Source: Paraburkholderia sp. PGU19 (lineage in GTDB: Bacteria; Pseudomonadota; Gammaproteobacteria; Burkholderiales; Burkholderiaceae). Taken from it: a stretch of 64,000 bases of DNA. The stretch spans positions 558,001-622,000 of the forward strand of contig NZ_AP023180.1 in assembly GCF_013426915.1 (NCBI RefSeq). Reading direction: 5' to 3'. Each line of letters starts with the position of its first letter. Position 1 is the stretch's first letter. Shown here piece after piece: positions 46,614-56,119 of this stretch. The notes under the pieces are model-generated. The model ran no database searches. It was not told where the DNA came from and saw nothing but the letters and a program-made list of their open reading frames with translations. Both the position numbers and the translations under genes were made by a program.

Positions 46614-47982
46614 CAGTTGGGGGAAGGGCGGACGCTTGCAGCACGTCAGCGGCTTCGTCGATCGTCAGACCGCGCGCGATGCATCGGCCAAAGCCGTTGA
46701 GTTCGCGCGGGTCGTGTGTGTGGTACAGGTCGTAATGGCCGTCGGCCACTGCGAGCAGCGTATAGGGCGCGCGGTGCGCAGCCGCGCATGAACGCGGGCA
46801 GCCGCTGAGATGCGCTTGCGTATGTTCGGGCACGTGTGCAGCGAGTTTTAGCGCGTCGGCTTTGGTGTCCGCGTGGCTCTTCGCGCAGCCTGTGGAGCCG
46901 GTGCATGCGATCACGCGGGTTAGCGCATTTTCCGAAGTGGTGGCGAGGCCGAGTGCTTCGAGCTTTCGTAACGTTCCGTCGAGGTTCGCTGTGTCGATGT
47001 CGGTAAGCAGCACGCTTTGCCACGGTGTCATGCGCAACGTCGCGCGCTCATTGGCGCGTGCGAGTTCGGCGAGGCCGCGCAATGTCGCGCTGTTTATACG
47101 ACCCAACGCGGGCTGTGTGCCGACATGCCAGCGTTGTCCGTCGTTCTGTCGATGTGCGCCGAGCCTTCGCGATGCATCAGCCGGTTCGCGGCGCCAGTGT
47201 TCGAGCGACGCGTCGCGCAGCAGGCGCACACCGCTCTTGCGTTCGGCGTGCTCGATGATGCTTTCGATGGAATGCGCGGCGAGCAGATCACGCATGCGGG
47301 TATCGTCCGGCGCGGCGAGATCGAGGAACGTGTGCACGAGCGCTCGCGTGAACGTTGCAAGATCCGAAGCCGTCACGGCAGCTAATGCGCCCTCATGTTC
47401 CGCAGCAACGGGCGGACAGCCAGCCAGGCCGAACGCGAACAACGCGTCTGAACGCTCGGGATGCGGCATCGCTGAAAACCAGATGTCGTGCGGATGGTCG
47501 AGCATCATCAGACGCTCGCCGCCATCGAGCATCACCGAGAATTTCGGCGACAGCGCGGCGAAACGCGTGTCGCTTTGCAGCAGCGTGAGTAGATCGCCAG
47601 CGAGCGGGGTTGTGTCGAATAAGGCGTTCGCATCGCGGCCCGCAATCGGGCTCGTCATCAAGTTGCGCACGTCGTCGGCGAATGCGTGCTCAGTGTTCTG
47701 CGGGCCGAGACCGGCGTCGAGCAGCGCCGCAATGAGTACGTCTTCATGACCGCGCTTCACGCCGCGCAATTGCAGGTTTGCGCGATTCGTGATGTCGACG
47801 ATACCCGACGCGTGTTCGTCGATTGCCCCGGCGATGGCGAGCGCCTGCATGGCGCTCAATTCACCGCCCGCCAGCTTCACGCGGCAGATGCCGCCGTCGA
47901 GCGCGGGCACGATGCGCAACAGCCCCGGACAAGCCGAGGGGCGCAAGGCGGAAGCGTCGGACGAATGGAAAGCGTGGCTCAA
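46594..47982 (-). CDS. cobG: Precorrin-3B synthase
   Basis: The 462-residue enzyme hydroxylates precorrin-3A with oxygen and prepares ring contraction; it marks the aerobic pathway. It belongs to the nitrite/sulfite reductase ferredoxin-like family with an internal duplication. The 4Fe-4S ligands are seen as Cys360 and Cys366 (CTGSTGC) and Cys395 and Cys399 (SGCPRSC). N-terminal landmarks are GLLRIVPALDGGICRVKLAG and VDITNRANLQLRGV. It is the first gene of the operon behind the third cobalamin riboswitch, about 97 bases upstream, and overlaps cobH at its end. Confidence 0.93.
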   Translation of the reverse strand: MSHAFHSSDASALRPSACPGLLRIVPALDGGICRVKLAGGELSAMQALAIAGAIDEHASGIVDITNRANLQLRGVKRGHEDVLIAALLDAGLGPQNTEHAFADDVRNLMTSPIAGRDANALFDTTPLAGDLLTLLQSDTRFAALSPKFSVMLDGGERLMMLDHPHDIWFSAMPHPERSDALFAFGLAGCPPVAAEHEGALAAVTASDLATFTRALVHTFLDLAAPDDTRMRDLLAAHSIESIIEHAERKSGVRLLRDASLEHWRREPADASRRLGAHRQNDGQRWHVGTQPALGRINSATLRGLAELARANERATLRMTPWQSVLLTDIDTANLDGTLRKLEALGLATTSENALTRVIACTGSTGCAKSHADTKADALKLAAHVPEHTQAHLSGCPRSCAAAHRAPYTLLAVADGHYDLYHTHDPRELNGFGRCIARGLTIDEAADVLQASALPPTDEPFDA

Positions 47983-48078
47983 GACATCACCGGGTTAGCG
48001 TCGCGCGACGGCCCGGGCGTCTCGAAGGAGAGCGGCTCGGCATCGGTACACCCCGCCCGATGTTGGCTTGCACGAACT

Positions 48079-48240
48079 GTTGGCCGGCAGGTCTTCTGAC
48101 TCACAGGTCGCTGCACACGCCGGGCCTTCCCGGTATCACCAGTGGCGCAAATTGGCGTGGACTCGCTGCATACAGTTGCGGGGGCAGTCACGGTCATCGC
48201 AGTGATGTGTGTTCCCTCTTAGGCCCCGAAAGGCACCGGC
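48079..48240 (-). promoter_or_regulatory. Cobalamin riboswitch upstream of cobG
   Basis: On the minus strand it starts with GGTGCC-TTTCG-GGGCC and AAGAGGGAACAC, has the core TGCCCCCGCAACTG (48173-48186), GCGCCACTGG, CCGGGAAGGCC, and ends with the canonical B12 box GAGTCAGAAGACCTGCCGGC (48083-48102). Its B12 box follows the classic proteobacterial sequence, unlike the other two, which share a different variant. It should control cobG-cobH-cobI-cobJ. Confidence 0.94.
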
Positions 48241-48343
48241 GAACGGGTATTATGCCTTTTTTCGAACAGCACAACGATGCCGCAGCCTTGAAACACGGCC
48301 CGCAGCAGCGTTTTCAGTACAGCAAGCAGATGAGGACGGACGC

Positions 48344-49552
48344 ATGTCGGCGTGGCTGACCGTGGTGGGAATGGGCGATGACGGTTTTGCCGGCCTGGGG
48401 AAAACGGCGCGGCGCGCGCTGATCGACGCGTCGGTGATCTATGGCGGCGAGCGGCATCTGGCGATGCTGCCCGTGTGCCTGAACGCCGCGCGCGAGCCGT
48501 GGCCGCATCCGTTCGACATCGCGCCCGTGCTCGCGCGGCGCGACACGCCCGTGTGCGTGCTGGCGAGCGGCGATCCAATGTTCTACGGCGTCGGCGCGAC
48601 GCTCGCGCGCCACGTTCCCGCCGATGAATTGCGCGTGCTGCCGGCGCCGTCGTCGGTGTCGCTTGCGGCGGCGCGTCTCGGGTGGGCGTTGCAGGATGTG
48701 GCGACGGTGTCGCTGGTCGGGCGGCCGCTTGCGGCGTTGCAGAGGCATCTGCATGACGGCGCACGCGTGTTCGTGCTGAGCGCGGACGGCGCGACGCCTG
48801 CCGCCGTGGCCGCGTGGTTGTGCGAACGCGGCTTCGGCGCGACGCGCATGATCGTGATGGAGCATCTGGGCAGCGCGTCCGAACGCCTGATCGACGCTCG
48901 CGCGCACGACTGGTCGATCGGTGAGACGGCGCAGCTGAACGTGCTCGCGCTCGATTGCCGACACGATGCGTCGTCCGATGCGCCACGGCTTGCCTTAACC
49001 CCGGGACTGCCCGATGACGCCTATCGCCACGACGGCCAGCTGACAAAGCGCGACGTGCGCGCGCTGACGCTCGGCCGCCTCGCGCCCGCGCCCGGCGAAC
49101 TGCTGTGGGACGTCGGCGCGGGCTGTGGCTCGATCGGCATCGAATGGATGCGCGCGCACGCCAGTTGCCGCGCGATAGCGATCGAAGCGAACGGCGAGCG
49201 TCAGCGTTTCATCGAACACAATCGCGACGCGCTCGGCGTGCCGGGACTGCAACTGATCGCAGGCAAGGCGCCCGATGCATTGCAAGGCTTGCCCGCGCCC
49301 GACGCGATTTTCATCGGCGGCGGCGTGACCGCGCATGGTGTGCTCGACGCCTGCTGGCGCGCGTTGAAACAAGGCGGGCGGCTGATTGCGAACGCCGTCA
49401 CGCTCGAAGGCGAGGCGGCGCTCGTCGCGTGGCGGGCGCAGTTCGGCGGCACGCTGACGCGCATCGCGCTTGCCGAAGCACAGGCACTTGGTGGCTTCGA
49501 GACGTGGCGCTCCGCGTTGCCGATCACACTGCTCGACACCCCCAAACCGTGA
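48344..49552 (+). CDS. cobL: Precorrin-6Y C5,15-methyltransferase (decarboxylating)
   Basis: The 402-residue bifunctional enzyme is a CbiE-CbiT fusion. The CbiE part (about 1-200) has [32 protein letters not shown] and SLAAARLGW. The CbiT part (about 215-402) has [20 protein letters not shown] and the SAM-binding [14 protein letters not shown] near residues 255-268. It methylates C5 and C15 and decarboxylates ring C. GAGGAC upstream supports the ATG at 48344. It heads cobL-cbiD-cobK-cobM, divergent from cobG. No riboswitch is visible on this strand. Confidence 0.94.
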   Translation: MSAWLTVVGMGDDGFAGLGKTARRALIDASVIYGGERHLAMLPVCLNAAREPWPHPFDIAPVLARRDTPVCVLASGDPMFYGVGATLARHVPADELRVLPAPSSVSLAAARLGWALQDVATVSLVGRPLAALQRHLHDGARVFVLSADGATPAAVAAWLCERGFGATRMIVMEHLGSASERLIDARAHDWSIGETAQLNVLALDCRHDASSDAPRLALTPGLPDDAYRHDGQLTKRDVRALTLGRLAPAPGELLWDVGAGCGSIGIEWMRAHASCRAIAIEANGERQRFIEHNRDALGVPGLQLIAGKAPDALQGLPAPDAIFIGGGVTAHGVLDACWRALKQGGRLIANAVTLEGEAALVAWRAQFGGTLTRIALAEAQALGGFETWRSALPITLLDTPKP

Positions 49553-50652
49553 TGCGTGACGAGACGCCCGAACAACCCGCGCCACTGCGCAGCGGCTACA
49601 CGACGGGAAGCTGCGCGACGGCGACGTCGCTGGCGGCGGCGCGTCTGCTGCTGTCGGGCGTCGCGAGCGATGTCGCGGAAATCGTGCTGCCGAAAGGCCA
49701 GCATGTGCCGATGCAACTCGTGTTCTGCCGCCTGATCGACGGCGGCCGGGACGGCGCCGAAGCGGGCACGGTCAAGGACGCGGGCGACGACCCCGACGTC
49801 ACGCACGGCGCCGTGGTGTTCGCGCGCGTGCGTCTCGCCGATGAACCCGGCGTGCGTTTTCATGCGGGGCCGGGCGTCGGCACGGTGACGCGCGCGGGCC
49901 TCACGCTGCGAGTCGGCGAGCCGGCCATCAATCCCGTGCCGCGTCAGATGATGACCGCGCATCTGACCGATCTGGCCGCCGAGCATGGTTATGAGGGCGG
50001 CTTCGAAGTGACGGTCGGTGTCGAGAATGGCGAGGCGCTGGCGCAGAAGACGATGAACCCGCGCCTGGGCATTGTCGGCGGTCTGTCGATACTCGGCACG
50101 ACGGGCATCGTGCGCCCGTTCTCGTGCTCGGCGTATATCGCGTCGATCCGTCAGGGCATCGACGTGGCACGCGCGAACGGCTATCGGCATATCGCCGCAT
50201 GTACGGGCAATGCGAGCGAAGACGCGATGCGCGCTTACTACCAGTTGCCCGATATCGCGCTGATCGAGATGGGCGACTTCGCGGGCGCGGTGCTCAAGCA
50301 TCTGAAGCGCGCGCCCGTCGACAAGCTCAGCATGTGCGGCGGCTTCGGCAAGCTGAGCAAGCTCGCGGCGGGGCATCTCGATCTGCACAGCCGCCATTCG
50401 AGCATCGACTTGCCGCAGCTTGCCGCGTGGTCGGCGCAACATGCCGCAAGCGACGCCGCGTTGCAGGCCGCTATCGTCGGCGCGAACACGAGCCAGGAAG
50501 CGCTCGCGATGGCGCGGAACAAAGGCGTGCCGCTCGGCGATATCGTCTGCGCACGCGCGCGCGACGTGGCGCGCGAGATCGTGCCTGCGTCGGTCGAAGT
50601 CGAGATGTTCGCGATCGACCGGCAGGGCAACATCATTGGAGTGGCGCGATGA
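49552..50652 (+). CDS. cbiD: Cobalt-precorrin-5B C1-methyltransferase type
   Basis: The 366-residue protein is a CbiD. Landmarks are [20 protein letters not shown] near the N terminus, [22 protein letters not shown] [17 protein letters not shown], and [20 protein letters not shown]. CbiD performs C1 methylation and deacetylation in the anaerobic pathway and takes the place of CobF in many aerobic-type gene sets. Its ATG overlaps the cobL stop (TGATG), and its stop overlaps cobK, so all four genes are translationally coupled. Confidence 0.94.
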   Translation: MRDETPEQPAPLRSGYTTGSCATATSLAAARLLLSGVASDVAEIVLPKGQHVPMQLVFCRLIDGGRDGAEAGTVKDAGDDPDVTHGAVVFARVRLADEPGVRFHAGPGVGTVTRAGLTLRVGEPAINPVPRQMMTAHLTDLAAEHGYEGGFEVTVGVENGEALAQKTMNPRLGIVGGLSILGTTGIVRPFSCSAYIASIRQGIDVARANGYRHIAACTGNASEDAMRAYYQLPDIALIEMGDFAGAVLKHLKRAPVDKLSMCGGFGKLSKLAAGHLDLHSRHSSIDLPQLAAWSAQHAASDAALQAAIVGANTSQEALAMARNKGVPLGDIVCARARDVAREIVPASVEVEMFAIDRQGNIIGVAR

Positions 50653-51386
50653 AGCGCGTGTTATTGCTCGGCGGCACGGGCGACGCATTGCAGATCGCGC
50701 GGCAACTTGGGACGCAGCATGTCTATAGCCTGGCGGGGCTCGGACGCGTGCCGGAAGGGCTGGCGTGTGGCGTGCGCGTCGGCGGGTTTGGCGGCAGCGA
50801 CGGGCTTGCGCGTTTTATCGAAAGCGAAGGCATTGCGCTCGTGATCGACGCGACGCATCCGTATGCCGCGCAAATGAGCGCGAACGCGGCCGCGGCGTGC
50901 CGCGAGGCCAAGGTGCCGTGCTGGGCGCTACGCCGCGCGGGCTGGACGCCGCAAGCGGGCGACGACTGGCGTAGGGTCGACGATTGGGATGCGTTGGTCG
51001 ATGCGATCCGTCCGTTTCGTCGCGTGCTGTTCACGTCGGGCCGCGAACCGCTTTCGCATCTCGACGAGATACCTGCGCATCAATACTGGATCGTGCGCTG
51101 TCTCGACGCGCATCGGGGCAACGAGCGTGCACGCATCATCGACGCGCGCGGCCCGTTCGATATCGACGGCGAGCGGGCGCTGTTTGCGCTGAATCACGTC
51201 GATGTGCTGGTGACGAAGAACAGCGGCGGAGCGGCGACGCAGCCGAAGCTCGAGGTCGCGCGCGAACTGAAGGTGCCCGTGGTGATGATGCGGCGTCCTT
51301 CGCTGCCTGAGGTCGATTGCGAGTTCGACAGCCCGGCGCAACTGCTGCGCGCATTGAACGAAGAAGATTGGAGTGCTGTGAAATGA
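50649..51386 (+). CDS. cobK: Precorrin-6A reductase
   Basis: The 245-residue NADPH-dependent enzyme reduces the macrocycle after ring contraction. Motifs: [20 protein letters not shown] at the start, [36 protein letters not shown] and [19 protein letters not shown], all typical of CobK/CbiJ. Start and stop both overlap neighbours in ATGA arrangements. Complete length. Confidence 0.94.
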   Translation: MKRVLLLGGTGDALQIARQLGTQHVYSLAGLGRVPEGLACGVRVGGFGGSDGLARFIESEGIALVIDATHPYAAQMSANAAAACREAKVPCWALRRAGWTPQAGDDWRRVDDWDALVDAIRPFRRVLFTSGREPLSHLDEIPAHQYWIVRCLDAHRGNERARIIDARGPFDIDGERALFALNHVDVLVTKNSGGAATQPKLEVARELKVPVVMMRRPSLPEVDCEFDSPAQLLRALNEEDWSAVK

Positions 51387-52105
51387 CGGTGTTTTTTATC
51401 GGTGCTGGACCGGGTGATCCTGAACTGATCACGGTGAAGGGGCAGCGCCTGGTGCGTACGTGTCCGGTGATTCTGTATGCCGGTTCGCTTGTGCCCGAAG
51501 CCGTGTTGAGCGGCAATGTTGCTGAAACGGTGGTGAATACGGCGGAGCTCGATCTGGATGCGATCGTTGGTCTGCTTGCCGACGCGCATGCGAAGGGGCA
51601 GGACGTCGCGCGTGTGCATTCGGGTGACCCGTCGTTGTATGGCGCGATTGGGGAGCAGATTCGCCGCTTGCGGGCGCTTGAGATTCCGTATGAGATCGTG
51701 CCGGGTGTGACGGCTACGGCGGCCTGCGCGGCCGCGCTTGGGGTCGAGTTGACGTTGCCTGATGTGTCGCAGACGTTGATTCTCACGCGATATGCAAGGA
51801 AGACGTCGATGCCTGACGGCGAGCAGCTTGCGGATCTGGCGCGGCATCGTGCTTCGATGGCGATTCATCTTGGGGTTAGGCATCTTGCTTCTATTGTCGA
51901 TGAGCTGATGCCTCACTATGGTGGCGACTGTCCCGTCGCGGTGGTTTATCGGGCTAGTTGGCCCGATGAGGAGAAGGTTGTTGGTACGCTTGCTGATATT
52001 GTTGAGAAGGTGCAAGCGGCGGATATTGAGCGTACCGCGTTGATACTGGTTGGGCGGGTGCTCGACGCAGAGCATTTTGCGGATTCGACTTTGTATTCGA
52101 AGTGA
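51383..52105 (+). CDS. cobM: Precorrin-4 C11-methyltransferase
   Basis: The 240-residue SAM-dependent enzyme makes precorrin-5. It begins [20 protein letters not shown] and has ILYAGSLVPEAVL, VARVHSGDPSLYGAIGEQI, VPGVTATAACAAALGVELT and ILTRYARKTSMPD, typical of CobM/CbiF. It is the last gene of the operon. Its synonymous codons shift strongly to T in the second half, toward the hairpin repeat that follows, unlike cobL, cbiD and cobK upstream. Confidence 0.94.
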   Translation: MTVFFIGAGPGDPELITVKGQRLVRTCPVILYAGSLVPEAVLSGNVAETVVNTAELDLDAIVGLLADAHAKGQDVARVHSGDPSLYGAIGEQIRRLRALEIPYEIVPGVTATAACAAALGVELTLPDVSQTLILTRYARKTSMPDGEQLADLARHRASMAIHLGVRHLASIVDELMPHYGGDCPVAVVYRASWPDEEKVVGTLADIVEKVQAADIERTALILVGRVLDAEHFADSTLYSK

Positions 52106-52212
52106 ATGGGGCTTTATCGCGGCGCGGGGCGGGTGGGTTTCTACTTGCGGTTTTTGCTCGCATTCGCGGTGTGCCTTCGGACTTCACGCGTCGCCGTTCG
52201 GTGTTTTGGTTT

Positions 52213-52309
52213 TTGCGCTGGCATCCGCGATTTATTATCTAGCTTCACGCGTCGCCCCGCACAGGGGCGACGCATGAAGCACGCTAACGCATCGCGGATG
52301 CCAGCGCAA
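52213..52309. repeat. Compact hairpin repeat between convergent genes, related to the 3.7-kb palindrome
   Basis: GCGCTGGCATCCGCGAT (52215-52231) is repeated in inverted form as ATCGCGGATGCCAGCGC (52291-52307). The inner part GTCGCCCC-GCA-...GGGGCGAC folds into a second stem. The outer arms and the CGCCCC/GGGGCG core are the same as the ends of the large element at 3697-4366, without its 14-bp CCTACTTTTCTTTG hairpins. A further half copy, CGCGGATGCCAGCGC, lies at 52349-52363. It sits between cobM and the symporter gene, which converge here, so it may end transcription on both strands. Confidence 0.85.
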
Positions 52310-52416
52310 ACCCAAGCAAACCAAACCGCCCGCGCCGCGAAGGCACAACGCGGATGCCAGCGCCGCACCATGCAGACCACAACAAAAAGCGCCGCCAGCA
52401 ACCAGCACAAAAAAAC

Positions 52417-53895
52417 CTAATGCGTCTGCACGCGAGACTGATCCCCTTGCGCCTGCGGCTGTGTAACCGCACTAACAACCACAAACACGACAAGGTTCAC
52501 CGCCAGGGCAACAAACCCGATATTGACGTCCTTCAGTGCATCCGGCAAAAACGGCATCAACTGCCCGACGCTCAACTTGAAGATAGTCGTCACAGCAACG
52601 ACAGTGACCCCAGCGAGAATCCCACAAAACGCCCCTTGCCTTGTAGCCCGATTCCGCGGCGCGAGACTGCAAATAACAGCAGGAAACAGCTGAGTAACAA
52701 AGCTATACCCCATCAAAAGCAGCGCAACAATGGTCTCGCCGCCATGCAGCGTAAACAGAACAGCAACAACCGCGACCACCGGCACGCAAACCCGCGCAAG
52801 CTTCGCAATAACCTCATCAGAAGCATTCCTCTGCACGAGCCCGCGATAAATATCATTGGCGAGCAGCGTCGAGGCCGTCGTGAGAATCATCGAGCCAGGC
52901 ACGAGCGCCGTCAGCACGCCTGCTGCACCAATCACCCCAACGAACCACGGATCAAAAGTCTGCAACGACAGCTTGAACAGCGAAAGATCGATATCGCCGC
53001 CCTTGAGCCCCGGCACCTTCAGCGCCGCAGCAAACCCGACGAAAAACACAAACAGCAGGATCAACTGATAAAGCGGCAACACAATCGCATTACGCCGAAA
53101 GATGCGTTCATCCTTCGCGGTAAAAACAGACCCGAACGTATGCGGCCACATGAAAAACCCGAGCGCCGTAAGCAGCACAGTCGACTGAAACCACGTAACG
53201 CTCGAACCCTTCTCAGGGAACGTGAGAAAACCAGGCCGCGCTACATCGATCGCATGGAACATCTGCCCGAGCCCACCGTAGTAATGCATCGGCAGATAGA
53301 TACCGAGAAACAGCACGATGCCCAGTATCAGCATGTCCTTGACGACCGAATTCCACGCCGAGCCGCGCACGCCCGACACGATCACATAAATCGTCACCAC
53401 CCCCGCGCCGATCCAGATCGCCGCCGACGACGAAATCGCGCCATACGAAGCCGTCGACACGATAATGCCCAACCCCTTGAGTTGCAGCACGAGATACGGA
53501 ATCAGCGCGGCAACGTCAACGATGGCAACCAGCACCCCAAGCGACGCGCTATCGTACTTGCGCGTAAAAAAATGCGGCTGCGACACCACGCGATGCGTCT
53601 TCGCAAAGCGCCAGACAGGCGGCAGCATCCAGTACGACAGCACATACGCCAGCGTCCCATACGCGAGGATGTAGTAGACGGGCGCACCTTTGCCATATGC
53701 AAAGCCGCTGCCGCCAAGGAAGGTGAACGTCGTGTAGATCTCACCCGCCATCAACAGGAACACAAACGCGGTGCCAAAGCTGCGGCCGCCCACTGTCCAT
53801 TGCTCGAGGCTCATGTCATGCCCATGCCGGGCACGCACGCCGAGATAGAGTGCGAACAGCGTGACGGCGACGATGATTGCGAGGGCGCTGCTCAT
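52417..53895 (-). CDS. Sodium:solute symporter family protein
   Basis: The 492-residue inner-membrane protein has about 13 hydrophobic segments and the SSS-family pattern, including VGGRSFGTAFVFLLMAGEIY near the start and PGSMILTTASTLLANDIYRG in the second half. It probably carries a small organic anion or other nutrient with Na+; the substrate cannot be told. It overlaps the upstream DUF3311 gene by four bases, a pairing common for this SSS subgroup. The 3' third has T-rich synonymous codons, mirroring cobM on the other side of the hairpin repeat. Confidence 0.9.
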   Translation of the reverse strand: MSSALAIIVAVTLFALYLGVRARHGHDMSLEQWTVGGRSFGTAFVFLLMAGEIYTTFTFLGGSGFAYGKGAPVYYILAYGTLAYVLSYWMLPPVWRFAKTHRVVSQPHFFTRKYDSASLGVLVAIVDVAALIPYLVLQLKGLGIIVSTASYGAISSSAAIWIGAGVVTIYVIVSGVRGSAWNSVVKDMLILGIVLFLGIYLPMHYYGGLGQMFHAIDVARPGFLTFPEKGSSVTWFQSTVLLTALGFFMWPHTFGSVFTAKDERIFRRNAIVLPLYQLILLFVFFVGFAAALKVPGLKGGDIDLSLFKLSLQTFDPWFVGVIGAAGVLTALVPGSMILTTASTLLANDIYRGLVQRNASDEVIAKLARVCVPVVAVVAVLFTLHGGETIVALLLMGYSFVTQLFPAVICSLAPRNRATRQGAFCGILAGVTVVAVTTIFKLSVGQLMPFLPDALKDVNIGFVALAVNLVVFVVVSAVTQPQAQGDQSRVQTH

Positions 53896-54104
53896 GAACG
53901 CACCTCCTCGCCGGAAGGCGCTTGCCGGTTCACAGGATCAAGCCGGTAGATGATGGCCATGATGACGGAACTGAGCACCACCCACATGACGATCCACGCA
54001 AGCACGAACGGCATGCCGAGCACGAGCGGCTCGACGCGGTTGACGAACGGAACGCCGAGCAGAATGCCGATGAACGGCAGCACGGCGAGCAGACGAAATG
54101 ACAT
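53892..54104 (-). CDS. DUF3311 small membrane protein
   Basis: The 70-residue protein has two hydrophobic segments (LLAVLPFIGILLGVPFVN and FVLAWIVMWVVLSSVIMAII) with the LGMPFVLAW signature of DUF3311. Its stop overlaps the start of the symporter gene (ATGA). DUF3311 proteins are regularly encoded just before SSS transporters and are probably accessory subunits; this is inference from context. Confidence 0.9.
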   Translation of the reverse strand: MSFRLLAVLPFIGILLGVPFVNRVEPLVLGMPFVLAWIVMWVVLSSVIMAIIYRLDPVNRQAPSGEEVRS

Positions 54105-54417
54105 GGGACAACTCCTCGAATGAGAATGAGCCGGTCTCGATGAACGTCAATTCCTGAAGCAACGACTGGGATGCCGCGCACCGACTGTATGCCTCTTGCC
54201 ATATTCCGGTAAAGGTCGCCAAAAATATGCAGGTATATTGAAAGGAACGTGCGCAAACGCAGTGCCCGTGGGCGTCGGCATGCATGGCAGGCGTGCTGCA
54301 TTGCATGAAGAAGGTGCCGCTCGCATGGCGTGCGGAATTCGTTGCATTTACACTGGTCGGCCCTCATGCTCCGTTGCGCGGCGCAAAAATCAAAACCATC
54401 AAAGAGCAAATTCATCG
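54105..54417. other. Divergent promoter region of DUF3311/symporter and MarC
   Basis: No gene-like frame is present. The AT-richer part around 54205-54245 (CCAAAAATATGCAGGTATATTG) is the most promoter-like stretch. The ribosome site before marC (AAGAGC) is weak. Confidence 0.45.
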
Positions 54418-55089
54418 ATGATTTCGAGCCTGATTTCGGAGATTCTGTTTGGCTTCACCGGGTTGATCAGCATCATCAATCCGATCGCGATCGCCTTCGT
54501 GTTTCTCGACCGGACGGATTCGCTGACCGACACGGAGCGCGCCGCGCTCGCCAAGCGCGTGTCCATCAATGCGTTCTTCGTGCTGCTGGTCGTATTCTTT
54601 GTCGGCACGCCGATCCTGCATTTCTTCGGCATTTCAATGGAAGCGCTGCGCATCGGCGGCGGCCTGGCCGTCGCCGTCAGCGCGTGGAACATGCTCAATG
54701 CGCCGGAACGCCAGCCGAACGAAGCAGCCGTCAAGCCCGTCGATCCCGACAACGCGATGTCGAAGGCATTCTTTCCGCTGACGGTGCCGCTCACCACGGG
54801 CCCCGGCACGATGGCGACAGCCATCGCGCTGAACGCGAACCGCAGCCACAAGCTGTCGGAGTTCCTGATGTCGTCGATCGCGTCCGTGACGATTTCGTTT
54901 CTCGTCATGCTCGCAGTCTGGTTCACGTATAACCACGCCGCCACGCTCGGCCGCTATCTGGGCAAGGAAGGCACCAAGGTGGCGCTGCGCGTGTCCGCAT
55001 TTTTGTTGCTGTGCATCGGCGTGCAGATCATATTGACGGGGCTGTCCGAGTTTCTTGCGCCGATCGCCAGTGGCCGGGCGGGCGGCTGA
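54418..55089 (+). CDS. MarC-family integral membrane protein
   Basis: The 223-residue protein has six hydrophobic segments and the MarC/UPF0056 signatures LISIINPIAIAFVFL, RIGGGLAVAVSAWNML and PLTVPLTTGPGTMATAIAL. Family function is not established; despite the name, MarC was shown not to be needed for multiple antibiotic resistance in E. coli. It appears monocistronic, and the next gene is 105 bases away, with near-tandem CCGGATGTGA copies in between (about 55123-55143). Confidence 0.88.
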   Translation: MISSLISEILFGFTGLISIINPIAIAFVFLDRTDSLTDTERAALAKRVSINAFFVLLVVFFVGTPILHFFGISMEALRIGGGLAVAVSAWNMLNAPERQPNEAAVKPVDPDNAMSKAFFPLTVPLTTGPGTMATAIALNANRSHKLSEFLMSSIASVTISFLVMLAVWFTYNHAATLGRYLGKEGTKVALRVSAFLLLCIGVQIILTGLSEFLAPIASGRAGG

Positions 55090-55194
55090 ACGAATGAGCA
55101 CCGGATGCGAAGCGGACTTGAACCGGATGTGACCCGGATGTGACCCGTTTGAAACCGGCGCAGGCGTAGGCGTTTTTCATCGAGGAGAGCGATC

Positions 55195-56028
55195 ATGTGC
55201 CGCTGGCTGGCTTACACAGGAAACCCGATTCAGCTCGAAGCCGTGCTGTTCCGGGCCAAGCATTCGCTGATCGACCAGAGCCTGCATTCGCGGCTCGGGC
55301 AGACCACCACCAACGGCGACGGCTTCGGCGTCGGCTGGTATGGCCATCCAACCGATATCCCGTTCCGCTACCGCTGCGCGCACCCCGCGTGGAGCGACCG
55401 CAATCTGCGCGACGCCGCGCGGGCCGTGCGCGCGTCGCTGTTCGTCGCGCATATCCGCGCGGCGACGGATACCCCTTCGCAGGAAACCAACTGCCATCCG
55501 TTTCGCTACGGCCGCTGGCTCTTCATGCACAACGGTCTCGTGCGCGACTATCCTAAAGTGCGGCGCGACCTGATGCTCGGCATCGACCCGGACCTGTTCG
55601 CATCGATCGAAGGCTCGACGGACTCCGAAGTCATGTTCTTTCTCGCGCTCACGTTCGGGCTCGAGATCGACCCCGTGCTCGCGCTGGAGCGCATGGCGGG
55701 TTTCGTCGAGGAGACGGGGCGGCGGCACGGCATCGAGGCGCCGCTGAACATGACCGTCTGCGTGACGGACGGCGAACAGATCGTGTCGGCGCGCTATTCG
55801 AGCGAGCGGCAGTCGCGCTCGCTCTACCACAGCACGTCGATCCGTCATCTGATGGAGTTGTATCCGGATGATCCGCGTCTGGCCGCCGTCGGCGCAGACG
55901 CGTTCCTCGTGCTGTCGGAGCCGCTCGTCGACCTGGAAGGCTGGTGGGAGGAAATACCGGAATCGACAGCGATCGTCGCGAAGCGCGGCGGGATCGAGGC
56001 GCGGCCATTCGATCCGCATGGAAAGTAG
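55195..56028 (+). CDS. Class II glutamine amidotransferase, YafJ-like
   Basis: The 277-residue protein begins MCRWLAY, so Cys2 becomes the N-terminal nucleophile after methionine removal. NGDGFGVGWYG, FVAHIRAATD and HNGLVRDY complete the Ntn-hydrolase glutaminase site. It has only the glutaminase domain and no synthetase domain, as in the YafJ group; its amide acceptor is unknown. GAGGAG precedes the ATG. It is followed, after a short gap, by a large c-di-GMP protein, with no evident functional link. Confidence 0.9.
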   Translation: MCRWLAYTGNPIQLEAVLFRAKHSLIDQSLHSRLGQTTTNGDGFGVGWYGHPTDIPFRYRCAHPAWSDRNLRDAARAVRASLFVAHIRAATDTPSQETNCHPFRYGRWLFMHNGLVRDYPKVRRDLMLGIDPDLFASIEGSTDSEVMFFLALTFGLEIDPVLALERMAGFVEETGRRHGIEAPLNMTVCVTDGEQIVSARYSSERQSRSLYHSTSIRHLMELYPDDPRLAAVGADAFLVLSEPLVDLEGWWEEIPESTAIVAKRGGIEARPFDPHGK

Positions 56029-56119
56029 CAGCGTTGCACGTCCACGGCTACGCGCTCCGTATAAACCCTGATACGCGGCGCGCGTCCGTCTGCCGTTGTC
56101 GCATGAAGGGAGTGCAACC

